This document shows positions 1 to 12,700 of a stretch of 64,000 nucleotides of DNA, in pieces. The DNA comes from Trema orientale. Its lineage: Eukaryota > Streptophyta > Magnoliopsida > Rosales > Cannabaceae. Made by a program: the position numbers and the translations under genes. The stretch spans positions 1 through 64,000 of the forward strand of contig JXTC01000413.1 of NCBI GenBank assembly GCA_002914845.1, in the 5' to 3' direction. Each line of letters starts with the position of its first letter. Position 1 is the first letter of the stretch. The notes beneath the pieces are model-generated. The model did no database searches. It was given only the letters and a program-made list of their open reading frames with translations, and had not been told where the DNA came from.

Positions 1-1189
1 GGGTAACAAATTATTCACATTTTAAAAACGGGTAAGTTGAAAATATCCAGCCTAAAAACGGGTACTGGGTCTAATTTTCCCACTATTTTCTTAAGGACTC
101 TAAACGATAGGACACCTTTCAATTTTCAAAGGTTCTAATAACAAAGAAACGTATTCAAATAAAGAATAATCACAAATACATCCTTTGTAGTTTTTTAACT
201 TTTAAAATTTAACCATATACTCCTATAAAACTAAAAAATTTCAATTTCACATGTATAACATTTAGTTTTACGAAAAAAGTTTTATTGATAAAAATTTAAT
301 TATCATTTAGTGTTTTAAAATAGAAACTATTTTGAACAATTGTTAAATTAAAAGAAAGCTTGTTATGAAATAATCTAAAATTAAAAAAAAAAACTCAATG
401 GCTGCTTAGAAATAATTTATGTTTCGATACACTTATAGAGAAGTGTATTTACGTAAATTCATATTTATTTCTTAAAATTATATATTGTAGGAGTGAAACT
501 GAAATCTTATGTTACAATCCTAATGGATGAAATATAATTTTTAACAGTGCATGATTAAATTTTTCTTAAAAAGGATTATATGGATATATTTGCAAAAAGT
601 TATTTTCAATGATTATATGGCTTATATAGTACTAAAATGAATCTAAAACCTAAAATAATAGGGGCATTAAAAATTTTAATCCTCTTTTAATGCCCATTAT
701 TAAATAACGAACAATATAAATTTTTGCAAAATTAGTTCTTTCTTTCAATGAAAATTTAAGAATTCCGAACTTTTCTTCGCCCCCTCAAAACTTGATTAGA
801 TTGAAAATTTAGAAAAAAATATCAAGCCTATTTTCGAATATGTTTGACCGTGGTTGAATTTACACAATTGAGCATGGTCGAACATAATGGTAGCAAAGTT
901 GCCGTAGTTGGTGGGATGCTGAAGGTGCTCTGGAGTTTATTAGGAAAAAATATATTACTTAAAATTGGACGTGTGACATAATAATAAGAATTAGATTTGA
1001 TAATATTATAGAGCATTAATATATCCCTTATGAGTAAAAACCTTCAAAGCTCAAGACGTTTCTCAGCATCATTATTGCCCACACAAAAGCAAATTAGCAC
1101 AAAAATGTAGTAAATAAAGAAGCTTTCTTTCTTCACATCAATTAGTATTATATTATCAATTTTGATATTTTTTGATTGATATCAATCAT
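1..1189. other. AT-rich sequence with no recognised gene
   Basis: I see no conserved protein, RNA gene or clear repeat here. The sequence is strongly AT-rich with homopolymer runs, and the only open frame of note (minus strand, 828-1016) is short and resembles nothing I know. A perfect 16-bp palindrome (TGATTGATATCAATCA) at 1173-1188 sits next to the foldback element that follows. Confidence 0.6.
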
Positions 1190-1565
1190 AAGGGATAACT
1201 GCAAAAAAATACTGCAAAGTATGATTTTTTTTTTGTAATTTTAACCATGATTTTTTGACCGTGCAAAATTATACCTCCACGTATCAAATTTTTGCAAATT
1301 TGTACATTTTTTTGGTACAAATTAAGTAATTTGTACTAGCTATTTTAAGTTATTTTTAATAAAATTTTTATATTAGTCAACAGAAATAAAATATACTCAA
1401 TTCAGATTCTGTTTTTGATGAAAAATTTATTGGTCAATTTATATGCAGAAGGTACAAATTTACAAAGATTTAAAATATGAAAGTATAATTTTACAAAAAA
1501 ATAAAATCAGGGTTCAAATTACAGAAATGTCATACTTCGAAATAATTTTTTGTAGGTAAAACCTT
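1190..1565. mobile_element. Foldback/MITE-like element with long terminal inverted repeats
   Basis: The first and last roughly 115 bases are imperfect inverted repeats of each other: the left arm runs from AAGGGATAACTGC to a GCAAATTTGTAC block near 1300, and the right arm from GGTACAAATTTACAAAG near 1450 to ACCTT at 1565. The centre is AT-rich and has no coding capacity. Long arms with no coding suggest a non-autonomous Mutator-like or foldback element. I found no convincing target-site duplication, so the superfamily is an inference. Confidence 0.55.
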
Positions 1566-1979
1566 AGTCCTATTCTTATTTCCGATCTTAAAGAAAAATT
1601 TCATAAAATATGTTCCGAATGAGCCTTATTTACAACCGTATGACAGCCCAATAAAACTTCAAAACATAGGACTATTGGACAAAAGTACCCCTAAAAGTAT
1701 GTGACTAAGTTTTTGTTATTTGGTCTTTAGATAAAAAAAACAACTAAACATCAACTGTTGCTCTTTCAAAAAAAAAAAAAAAACCCTATAGGTTGTGGCT
1801 CTCAAAGTTGGCTGGAACAAACCCATCACTGTGTGGGTAATGGAACTCAGACGAAAAAAATCCAGTTGAAGCAAACTATAAAAGCAACATTAAAGGTAAT
1901 AGTCGGCCCTTTCTCCAAACTCTCTCACTCTTATTTTTCTCGTAGACGATGAAAAAATTTCCATGTTTAAATGTTGTGG

Positions 1980-2515
1980 ACATAATTTAAAATAGTTTGT
2001 ATTTGAGATGTTTTGTAGTAGATTTGCATTAAAAATTAAATTTAGATCAATTTCTAAGAATTTTCTGAAAATTTAGACTAGTTGTCCCAACAAATATCGA
2101 AAATTTCGATGCATTTCGATGTTAATTCGATGAAATTCAATGCAATTTCGAAGAAGTGTGTTTTTATAAAGGAATCTGATGAAATTCGATGAAATTCTAT
2201 GCATTTCGATGAATTTCGATGATAATTCGATGTTATTTCGATGCCATTTCGATGAAGTGTGTTTTTATAATGAAATATGATGAATTTCGATGATAATTCG
2301 ATGCCATTTCGATGACCATACTCAGTTTTTCAAATTCTATTATAAAAATATACTTCATTGAAATGGCATCGAATTTCATCGAAAAATATATTTCATCGAG
2401 ACAACTAGTTCAAATTTCCTGAAATTTATAGAAATTGATCCAAATTTTATTTTTAATACAGAATCTACCCCAGAACATCTCGAAATTTAAATATCAACTA
2501 TTTTGAACTATACCT
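1980..2515. mobile_element. Foldback element with a TTCGATG-rich core
   Basis: Arms of about 115 bp (about 1980-2092 and 2395-2515) are inverted copies; for example ATCAATTTCTAAGAATTTTC in the left arm pairs with a diverged copy in the right arm. Both arms carry ACTAGTTGTC and its complement at their inner ends. Between them lie about 300 bp built from irregular repeats of ATTTCGATG and GATGAAATTCG, including two copies of GAAGTGTGTTTTTATAA. This is probably a non-autonomous foldback or Mutator-like element whose core expanded as a minisatellite. The right end touches the next element, whose insertion may have cut it. Confidence 0.55.
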
Positions 2516-2517
2516 AA

Positions 2518-3230
2518 TAGGGGTGTTCATGGCCGGTTTGGACGGTCTAAATCGTCAATCCAGAAACCAATCCGAATGTGCGGTTTGGCCGGTTTATCAA
2601 TCCGTGCGGTTTGAGTTTGTCGATTCAAACCGGCCAAACCGCACCTACATTTTTGCGGCCGGTTTGGGCGGTTTCCGCGGTTTGAAAACTTACAAAATTT
2701 GAATTAATACAATATCAACTAAGCTCATATCATAATCATATTTCATCTAAAATATAAAGTCCAAATATAAAACGAAAACATAACATAGTTAAAAGCTATA
2801 ACCAAATCGAAAGTCATAGTAAACTTAAATTTTAGTTGCAACTTACAACTTAATCAAAATTAAATAGTAAACTTAAAGTCTTTAATCTTAAACATATCAC
2901 AACAACAAGACTTAAAGTCTAAAATATTATAAGAGTCTTAAGTAACATAGTCCTAAATAAGCTAAGAGTAATCATTACTCAATTAGAAAATATAAGCTTA
3001 AATTTTTAACTACTAATATACATTTAAAAAAAAATACATATACAAACTTATTGGCCGGTTCGGTTTGAATCCGACCGAATTTTTCTAAAACCGAAAACCA
3101 AACCGGCCAAGTCGGTTTTCATATTTTCTAATCCGTAACCGGCCATTTAAGAAAAAAAACCGCACGGATTAGGCGGTTTGGATTGAATTGGGCGGTTTCC
3201 ACAGTTTGGCGGTTTTTTTGAACACCCCTA
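2518..3230. mobile_element. Non-autonomous hAT-like element (713 bp)
   Basis: The element starts TAGGGGTGTTCA and ends in the exact reverse complement TGAACACCCCTA, a 12-bp perfect inverted terminal repeat. Next to the ends are subterminal CCGGTTTGG / GGCGGTTT words, repeated in both orientations. The flanking 8-mers ATACCTAA (2510-2517) and ATTCCTAT (3231-3238) match at 6 of 8 positions and look like a decayed 8-bp target duplication, the size typical of hAT. The interior is AT-rich and non-coding, so it would have been mobilised by a transposase made elsewhere. Confidence 0.7.
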
Positions 3231-3746
3231 ATTCCTATTACGTTTCTCTAATATTAATTAAGTTTTGATTGTTAAGAAAATTATTTAGTTGAGAGAAGAT
3301 TGAAGATTGAGAGGAAGTATAGAAGAAGGGAAACCGAAGAACGAGAAAAAGTGAAAGAAAGTTAAGTCTAAACTCTAAAGTATAGATAAAAATTAGAATA
3401 TTTTGAGGATAATTAAATCTTTTCAGAGAATTTAGTCATAATTTTTGAAATTTTATTAGAGCATATTTTGTGAAATTTTTCTCCCTAAATTTCGATCTTT
3501 ATGTAACAAAACAAGAACTCCTAAATTTTACGACATTTTTTTAAAGAAAGCTTTATCATTGACTGACAGTAAAACAATTTCACATCAATCAGATTACTAT
3601 TATTTAAAATAATTAGTCAAAGAAAAATTCGTTTTTGTAACATCACTTTAACCAAAATTTGTCCTAATAATCCTAAATATCTCGTAAACCTGAAGAATGA
3701 AGAAGAAGCAGTAGCAGAGACCAGAGACTAGAGACTAGAGAGAGTA
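3231..3746 (+). promoter_or_regulatory. FBL11 upstream region and 5' leader
   Basis: No gene is seen. The last 60 bases before the ATG are purine-rich with repeated GAGACTAGAGACTAGAG units, typical of a plant 5' leader. I cannot place a TATA box or start site with confidence. Confidence 0.4.
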
Positions 3747-6700
3747 ATGGTTTCAAGCTCGGACGATGACTTCATCGTCATCGCGATCACCAACTCCGAT
3801 CAAATCGGAGATAACAGTGACCAGCTTACTATCTCAACCACCGAAATCGGAAGCTGGGATTTACCTTCGATCCTCACTTATCCAACGGTCAGAGTACAGG
3901 CGCATCGCACCAGGCGAGTACCTTTCTTGTGTTTGTTTCCCGGGAAAATCTACTGAAAAAAACAGTACATAGCAAAGTTTCATCGTCTATGGGTGTTGTT
4001 GATTTTGATTGTTATTAACTTTTTAACAGGCTTATTGAACAGTCTTCGTATTTCCATGGGATGCTCAGCTGGAGCTTTAGGTAATTTTCTTTGGCATAAA
4101 TTTTTTTTATTTTTTTTCCCTATCTTCTTGTTTGGTTGCTGAGAAAATGGAGGGTCAAAATTGGAAACCAAATGTGAAAAATTTTGTCAGTGAATCGCGG
4201 CTGGAGCATATTTCGATGGAGTGGGATTTGGAAGCATTTGTGAATATTCTGAAGTGCATATATGGTTGCCCAGTCGATATTACTTGCGATAATTTTCTCA
4301 CCCTTTATGAGGTAAACACTTGTACTGTGCCCTTTCTAGTTCTCATTTTGATACACACACGCGCCGCCGCGTGGGGCGGTGGCCGGTAGATGGCTGAGGG
4401 TTAGGGTTTTCTCAGGGGTGGACAGTTTAGCAGTGGGGGGAAGGGAAAGGGAGGGAAAACGACAACGATTTCAAAACGAGTCTCTCACTGATAAACGACG
4501 ATGACTTGAAAACGACAATTACGACAATTTTAGCAAAAAGGACAAAAGATAAAAAACGACAATAAAATAAGACGAGTGAGACCTTTTCAAGGACCATGTG
4601 TTTTTACAAACATTACATGAGTCACTGATAAACGATAACCACAAGAATGTAGAAAAACGGCAAAATATTACTTACCAGCCATGAAAGTTTGAAAAATGAC
4701 AACAAACGACATATAAAGGACGGTATGTTACAAAAGCGATAATGTTTCTTGAAAGCTAAACTTACCGGAGGAAAAAAAAAACACACACACACTATATAAC
4801 TTGAAACTATTAGAGTAAGAGCTATAAATAGGATACATCATAAGGAAGCATAAATTAAAAAAAAAAAAGGGCCCCTGATGGAAGATAGTAAAATATTGAG
4901 CTTCTGAAGTTCAACCCTCAGCTCAATGGCTCTGCCTCTCCTTGACTACTTAATCTAGCTTATTCATATTCCTCGTCACCTCACCTTTACCTGCCAAAAA
5001 AGGGAAAAAAACCCAAAAGAACCCGAAAGGTTGATATGAGGCCTTATATTTTTCAAAACTTGACTACCATTTCCAATTCCCTAGAAGGAAAGTGAGACAC
5101 TGTTGTTTGTTTTAGAACATGTATTTGCTCTAAATGTTATTCTAATAAATTTTCAGGGTGCACTTTATTTTGGAGTCAAGATTCTTCTTGAAAGGTGTAA
5201 AACTTGGTTTTCTGAAGTAGCATCATCCACGGAGCCACCACAAATACGGTTGGATGATCTGATTTCCATTTGGAACTTTGGATTCAAGCATGGTCAGAAT
5301 CTCTTTCATATTCATACAAGCACGTCAATAAAAATATTAAAAAAAACACTTGTTTGTGAATGTTCCAAGTTCGATATTAGCATTATGATCTTTGGTCTAA
5401 TTGATTAATTTAAATGTATTGCAGCAAATGATTTTCTTCCAGAATTGTGTGCAAGCTTTCTTGCAAAAAATTTTGTACGTGCCTAACTTTAATTTTGCTT
5501 ATCATAAGAACTATATACACTAGGACTTTTTTGTAATGATTTCTGCTCAGTTAATAGCATTTAATCTGGTTACAGTTAATTTTTTTCTACCTGAGCCTTT
5601 TAGTTCTCTCCATCATGCTTTATAGTGGCTCTTGCACTTTGCAGCATACATGATATGATAATAGCAAGAAAAAGTACCCGAACAGATTCCTCTCTCAAGG
5701 CTTATTTTGGAAAAGTTAAAGAGTTTGAACGGGATGCTGAACGAGCTAGTATAGTTAGGGATTAAATCAAGCAACTATAACGTGCATGTCTTTTGGTTCT
5801 GTTTACATTCTGGAACTTCATTTGTTATCTGAATAACCTTCTCTTCTGGTTGGTATTTATGTGTATATGGAACCTAGTCTATAGTTACACATAATTGCTT
5901 GAACTAATTATTCAATCTAATTCTTTTTACTTCAAAAATTGTTTTCTGATTGTGAATTTTGGTTATACTGACGGTCCAGTGAACATTCAAGAAAGAAATT
6001 GAAGAAACAATAATAAATTGGGCACTCAATACTCCATAGTCCATACCCATAATTTGAGATATTCAGATCCACTTGTGAATTTGCTAGTGCCGTAGGATTT
6101 TCTTCTTGTTGCTAGTTGGTGTATTATGAAATCTAATATATCAGATGGTGGCTCTTAAAAACTGGAGCTCTTTACATGCTTAGGTTTGTAATGCTAAGTA
6201 GACTATTGGTCATCCTGATATGTTCCCGATAATTACTGAGTATGTACGTTAATATAATTGCAATACGCCATGATTTGTAAGATCTTACAAGTTACATAAA
6301 AAGCCTTATCGATCTGGTGGTTTAAACGTTAACCTTTTTTTGCTAATTGAAGGTGACAAACGATAATCTCTGCAGATGTGGGCCATATCTTGTAAATCTT
6401 TTGTGGATGTTCCATACAGTTTACTACATGATTGTGTAAAGCACCCCTGTTTGACAATAGAGAGGTATGGTTATTCTTGGATAGCCTAATCAAATCTCAT
6501 GTAATGCACCCTAAAATTGTGATACGTTTGTTATCTTTTGCAGTGAGATGCATCTCTACGAAGCCCTTTTCTTGTGGGTTGATGCTAACACTGAAGACTT
6601 TGAAGGCTTGCGCGGAACCGAAAACAACTACTCTAGCATTCTAAAACAGGTAAATTGATTTCAATGTAGATGTTTAGAAGCAGAGTTGGTGTCTCTAAGT

Positions 6701-9700
6701 GAAGGTTCGTATTCCATCCCCAATTTCCCGGTGTCTTATGTCTCATTTAGGCCATTGTGGTGATAGTCTTAGGATCAATGACTTTAAAGGGAAAAAGAAC
6801 TAGGATACCAACTATGACATATCGAGCAATTCTAATAACTTCTGGGTCTACTATGAAATATTCCTGTTTAATCATTCATCACTGGTGTTGAGCAGATCCG
6901 TCTGAGCCTTTTACCGTTGTGGTTTGCTGCAGGTACGCTCAACTTCTGAATGTTATATTCAGCACCACAAGATGCTTATTTTCATCATCAAAGTGATTAA
7001 TGAAGTACTGATGTAACATTCGTTGGCTTATCTTTTTTCAGGAAAAAGAAGAAATTGTCATTTTTCTAGGCTTGTTTATGAAAGCATTAATTCCATTTTC
7101 AGACTACTGAAAGTTCCACCCACTGGCTCAATAAGTTTCTTAGAGGGTTGTGACCTGAGTGGTTTCCGGATTCGACTGACACGATATTCTAAGGTATTCC
7201 TGTTGTAGCCCCATATTTTTCTTGTTGATGGTTTAAAAGATTAAGAAAGAGCTAGAGGGGAAAATTTACTACTCTGCCTCCAAGTGCTTCCTTGTGTAAT
7301 CTTGTTTCCCTTCTTGCACTTTAGTGGTGAAGAAGTTATAAAGAACATTTTATATAAGGGAAATTACACTGACGCCCCCTGCTTCAAGTCAAAATTATAG
7401 TGACACCTCTTAGATGAGAAATAATAACAGTGACACCCTGTGTCTGGAAAAAAGGTTGAAAAATCAATAATTTTGTCACCACTTAGCTATGTTATTCTTT
7501 CAAGCTTAACAATGAAGTCTCGTTTTGAATTTTAAGAAGACTGAACAAAAATTTAAAAAAAGTTGGATTTAGTCAAATTTAACTAAAACGGGATTTCTGT
7601 AGGTTTCTTTTTTTTCTCTCTTTTTTTTTTTTTTGAATTTTAGAAGTGTTAAGAGTAGATATTTTTTGTCTGGGGGGTGTTATTATAATATAGACATAAA
7701 ACAGGGAGTGTCTGTATCATTTTCCCTTTTTATAAAATTATTTCAAGTGTATTTGAGAAATTTGAAATCCTTATGAAGTATTGTTGTCCCTCTGCCCAAT
7801 ATTCTTTGCCGAAACCCTTTGAAACAGTCTTAGAATTTGGCTCCGCCATTTTGACAAGAATCAGTTAGCTTTAGAAGGCATTTTGGTGGTGCATAATTTG
7901 GAGAATTTTATTTCTTGATATATATTCATATATTTACTTATACATATGTATATATGTATATATTTTCCTATCCTTGCAGTTCCTAAAGGCTCTTGGAGGA
8001 AAACATACTAGTGCACTGCAATGGGTGTTTTTAGTTCCATAATTTATAAGAGTAAACAGGAATACAAATAATAAATGGCTTTATGACTATGACAAGGTTA
8101 TTATCAATTATTCTTGATTCATTTCTAATGTCTGCAAGTTTCGTCAATAAGATTTATGTGACTGTCCAATATATACTGCGTGCAATTTAGGGCCCAGAGT
8201 CTAGATGTTCAACTTCCATGTCTTTTGTTCTCATGTTTCTTTGAGTTTCTTCTCTCTGTGCAGAAAATGAACCTTTCAAGTTGTCCGCAGATAACATCAG
8301 CAATACTACTTTTGTCTCTGCTTCCTTCTTCAAACTGTACAGATTCTATGTTAAGGAGGAGCATTAAACAGCTATTGACTAAGCTCGAAAGTCTTGACAG
8401 AGATCCCTACTCAATTTCACTGGAACTGTTGCCATTACTGTCCTTTGAAGCAGTACAAGAAGTGGATATTTCCAAGTGTCAGAGGCTGCATCTTAGGGCT
8501 GCCATTGAGTGTTTCTCAGTGTCATTTCCATCATTGAAGACACTGAAAGCAGCTTATTTATTGAACTTCAGTACAACTACTTTACACCAATTGTTGCTGA
8601 AATGCCCTATGATCTGTGAAGTTGACCTAACCATTGATATCAATCCAATTATATCGGAAGTTTCAAATAATTTGTTAACCACGGGGGTCATTCCTGTGGA
8701 CGTGTCACCTCTTTCTAAGTCTAAACTGAGGCTGTCAAATATCACAAAACTAATACTAGAGGGCCGAATGGAGCTTCGGGGTGAGATAATTTTTTGTCTA
8801 GTTTTTTTTAAAAACTTTCTTGCCATCAAGTATATTCTATATAGCTGAGCAGGGAAAGAAAGAAGACTACAGAAGATTATTTCTTGATTTGCCTTTTCGT
8901 ACCACTGAACTAACTATCATTTATACTGCTTCTACCAGATTCCGATCTCCTTTATATCTCCAAATTCTGTATCTACTTGCAACACGTGAACCTTAAAGGG
9001 TGCACTGCATTAACAGATGTTGGCATGTCAGATCTTATACACGGATGTGTTAGACTGAAATCAATTCTTGTGTGTCATACCTCTTTTGGAATCAATTCTG
9101 TTCTAGCTTTATGCTCTAGCTTGCATGGTTATGGTAATACTTCTAATCAACTCTCAGAGTCTATGGCATTTAATCTTCAGACACTGCATATTGGTTACTG
9201 CAAGTGTAAGTATTATTTTCTTTATTTTTCGTGCTGTTTGAGCAAATCTTTGAATCAATACTGTTCAGTTATTTCATATTTTTTGTTTACAATTCCTGCA
9301 ACAATTTATTCATTTATTTATTTTTTAATTTCTATTTTTGGGTTTTTTTTAATAATTATTAGTTTAGAAGTTCTTCAATGAATTAACTTACTTTGACAAA
9401 GTCAGTTAACTTTGTACTTTTAAAAATTTGATCTAATTCATCTTGTACTTTAGCACTTAAAATTATTGGGACCATATAAAATCGATCAATTTTTCCTCAG
9501 GTGTTGACGAAACATCTTTTCTAAAGCTTCTGTCTGAAACACACATGCTGAAGAGTCTTTGCTTGAGGGACACCCAACTCACTGACCATGCTCTGTGTAA
9601 TCTTCCTGGTTCTTCCTTGGAGAATCTTGATGTTTCTGATACTATGGTCAGTCTCTGTTTATTAAAACCTTACACCTTGTTTCTAGGGAGTGATTGAAAG

Positions 9701-12700
9701 TATCAACCGGCATACTACTGTTTGAGCAATACTTGAGCAAAAGGTCATAAACATTTCAATCTGATAATAGAAGAAATATAGAATCAGGAGGTCAGATACT
9801 TTATTGGCACAAAATTTTAAGGTCTAGCTAAATGACCCCTGAAATGTGACTAGTGATCAGAAAAGATTTTTCAGGTATGCGAGGGTACTTGTGATGGAAA
9901 GAATATAGTTAGATTGTAATATTCATTAAATGTCAATATCATCTTGGCAATCTGGTGCAGTGGAAGGGTTGTTTCGAAATTTAAACAAAAAAAAACGTTT
10001 GTTGAACAGTGAACAAACTGACTGTTTAAGATGAATAATTCTGGCTGAATAATAGTAGTATTGAATAATGAATCATAACCTTACAATAGTCCTTTAAATA
10101 GAGANNNNNNNNNNNNNNNNNNNNNNNNNNNNNNNNNNNNNNNNNNNNNNNNNNNNNNNNNNNNNNNNNNNNNNNNNNNNNNNNNNNNNNNNNNNNNNNN
10201 NNNNNNNNNNNNNNNNNNNNNNNNNNNNNNNNNNNNNNNNNNNNNNNNNNNNNNNNNNNNNNNNNNNNNNNNNNNNNNNNNNNNNNNNNNNNNNNNNNNN
10301 NNNNNNNNNNNNNNNNNNNNNNNNNNNNNNNNNNNNNNNNNNNNNNNNNNNNNNNNNNNNNNNNNNNNNNNNNNNNNNNNNNNNNNNNNNNNNNNNNNNN
10401 NNNNNNNNNNNNNNNNNNNNNNNNNNNNNNNNNNNNNNNNNNNNNNNNNNNNNNNNNNNNNNNNNNNNNNNNNNNNNNNNNNNNNNNNNNNNNNNNNNNN
10501 NNNNNNNNNNNNNNNNNNNNNNNNNNNNNNNNNNNNNNNNNNNNNNNNNNNNNNNNNNNNNNNNNNNNNNNNNNNNNNNNNNNNNNNNNNNNNNNNNNNN
10601 NNNNNNNNNNNNNNNNNNNNNNNNNNNNNNNNNNNNNNNNNNNNNNNNNNNNNNNNNNNNNNNNNNNNNNNNNNNNNNNNNNNNNNNNNNNNNNNNNNNN
10701 NNNNNNNNNNNNNNNNNNNNNNNNNNNNNNNNNNNNNNNNNNNNNNNNNNNNNNNNNNNNNNNNNNNNNNNNNNNNNNNNNNNNNNNNNNNNNNNNNNNN
10801 NNNNNNNNNNNNNNNNNNNNNNNNNNNNNNNNNNNNNNNNNNNNNNNNNNNNNNNNNNNNNNNNNNNNNNNNNNNNNNNNNNNNNNNNNNNNNNNNNNNN
10901 NNNNNNNNNNNNNNGTGTTGTTGTGCTTAATCCCTATGCATCTATAAAGACAACAGGTATACATTCAAGTACTGTGAATGACACAAGGTAGGAACTACAG
11001 TAAATTTTCTCTATCCTGAAACTGATTTACTTTTTGCCCCAATTTTGCTCCTCAATGCATTTTTTCTGTCTCAATTGATCATCAGCATTACATCTGGTAA
11101 AGTCAACAATTCAACTGAATCAAATCTTGGTAAACAAAACAAGTGTATTTTATGATGCATATGACTGAAAAATTTCAGCGTCTTTTTCCTCTTTTTCTAA
11201 TTTCAACCATGTTGGTTACATACAAACTAGTTGGAAATGCAGCTTCTCTGAAGTCTAAACCAAGGACAGTGTCCTAAATTTGCAGGTCTCTGGAGCAGCT
11301 TTAGCACGTATTATCTATAGAAATCCTGGTTTGAAGTGTTTAAGAGTAAAGGGTTGTAAAAATTTGTGTCAACGGGAAAGTAATGCTGAAATGGGAGAAG
11401 TTTCTTGCTTAAATTCTTGTGGAGAACTGGAAATGGCTTTAGGCAAAACTTGCAGATTGGAAGAAATTTCCCTTGGATGGGGATTTTCTCACTTTTCTAT
11501 GGAAGCTCTGAAACCTGCAATAACTTCACTGAGGAAGATGACTGTGGGCTTGGGTGGATCTTTAGGTGAAGGTGCACTCATGCAACTGCCTACTTCTTGT
11601 CCTCTTCTGGAGTCCATAGTTCTTCATTTTCAGGTAGTACTCTTAAAAAGAATTCGAGATACTCGGCGTTAACTTATTTTTCGCCATGCGTACTCATATA
11701 TTCGATAGATTTACAATGACTAAAATAAAGAACAACACTTGCTTCCCTGTTTTCCTGAAACTACTTTGGTGAATAAACTTTACTGGAGATATGCTTCCCT
11801 TGTACATGTTGTTGTCCAGTTAACTTTATCTTATTCTTTCTTAGTAGTATATCGTTGTTTACGCTGATATCTTGCATGAAGATGAGTATGAATCATTGTG
11901 TTGCCACCTCAATTAGACTACTGTGGTGTCATCTCTTTGGTGCCCAAATGCATCCATTGTTCTGGTGCTAATACTTGGTTATACTTGAACCACTCTATTA
12001 GCATCCTTCTCTTCCTGCTTAAAAATTCTATAAACATTTCTTAGACATCAACACTCTTACAAGAATTCCTTGAACTGTAGAATGATGTCTGTTTTTTACA
12101 GGTATTATCAGATAGTATCATTGTAAACATCATGGAAACCCTGAGGAACTTGCAGGTCTTGGCTTTGTGCTACTGTCTTGGTGATATATCTATTAAAGGT
12201 TTCAAGTTCTATATGCCAAATCTGAGAAAATTACAGCTTGAACGGGTAACCCCATGGATGACCAATGAAGATCTGGTTATTCTGACTCAGGGCTGTCCAA
12301 ATATTGTTAAGCTTTCATTGCTGGGGTGTCCACGTCTGGATTCAGGTTAGCAGTTCTTTTTTCACAGGGTACTATTATTATACTTCCCTTGGTTATCAAA
12401 TATTACATATGAAGTATAAACCTTCCAGTTTTGTGGTTCTGTAGTGATCAGTGTTCTTTATATGGTGGTCACTACTATTATAATTCCCTTGGTCATCAAA
12501 TATTGCATATGAAGCATAAACGGTCCAGTTTTATGTTTCTGTAGTGATCAGTATTATTTTTATTGTTCAGAAAACAATTAACTTCTGATTTTGCTCTTAA
12601 TAAGAAATTTCGTTGCTGCTGCATTTTAGAGTTATCGGTTTCTTTTTGCTTCATCAGCTTGTACTCTAAGCAAATTTCAAACACCAAACTCTTCAGAGTA

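Noticed and set aside
2100-2400. CRISPR-like direct repeats
   Set aside because: The TTCGATG units are irregular in length, have no unique spacers of fixed size and lie in a plant nuclear foldback element.
8180-8263. Extension of FBL11 exon 10 upstream to an ATG at 8180
   Set aside because: Splicing at TGTGCAG (8263) joins exon 9 in phase and restores the conserved CPQITSAILLLS context; the extension is intron.
10026-10964. Long minus-strand open frame across 10105-10914
   Set aside because: It is open only because the assembly gap of N contains no stops; the real bases on both sides look like intron.
9647-11285. A missing FBL11 exon in the gap
   Set aside because: Exons 12 and 13 join in phase and the joined residues read like the family sequence, so no exon is required there.
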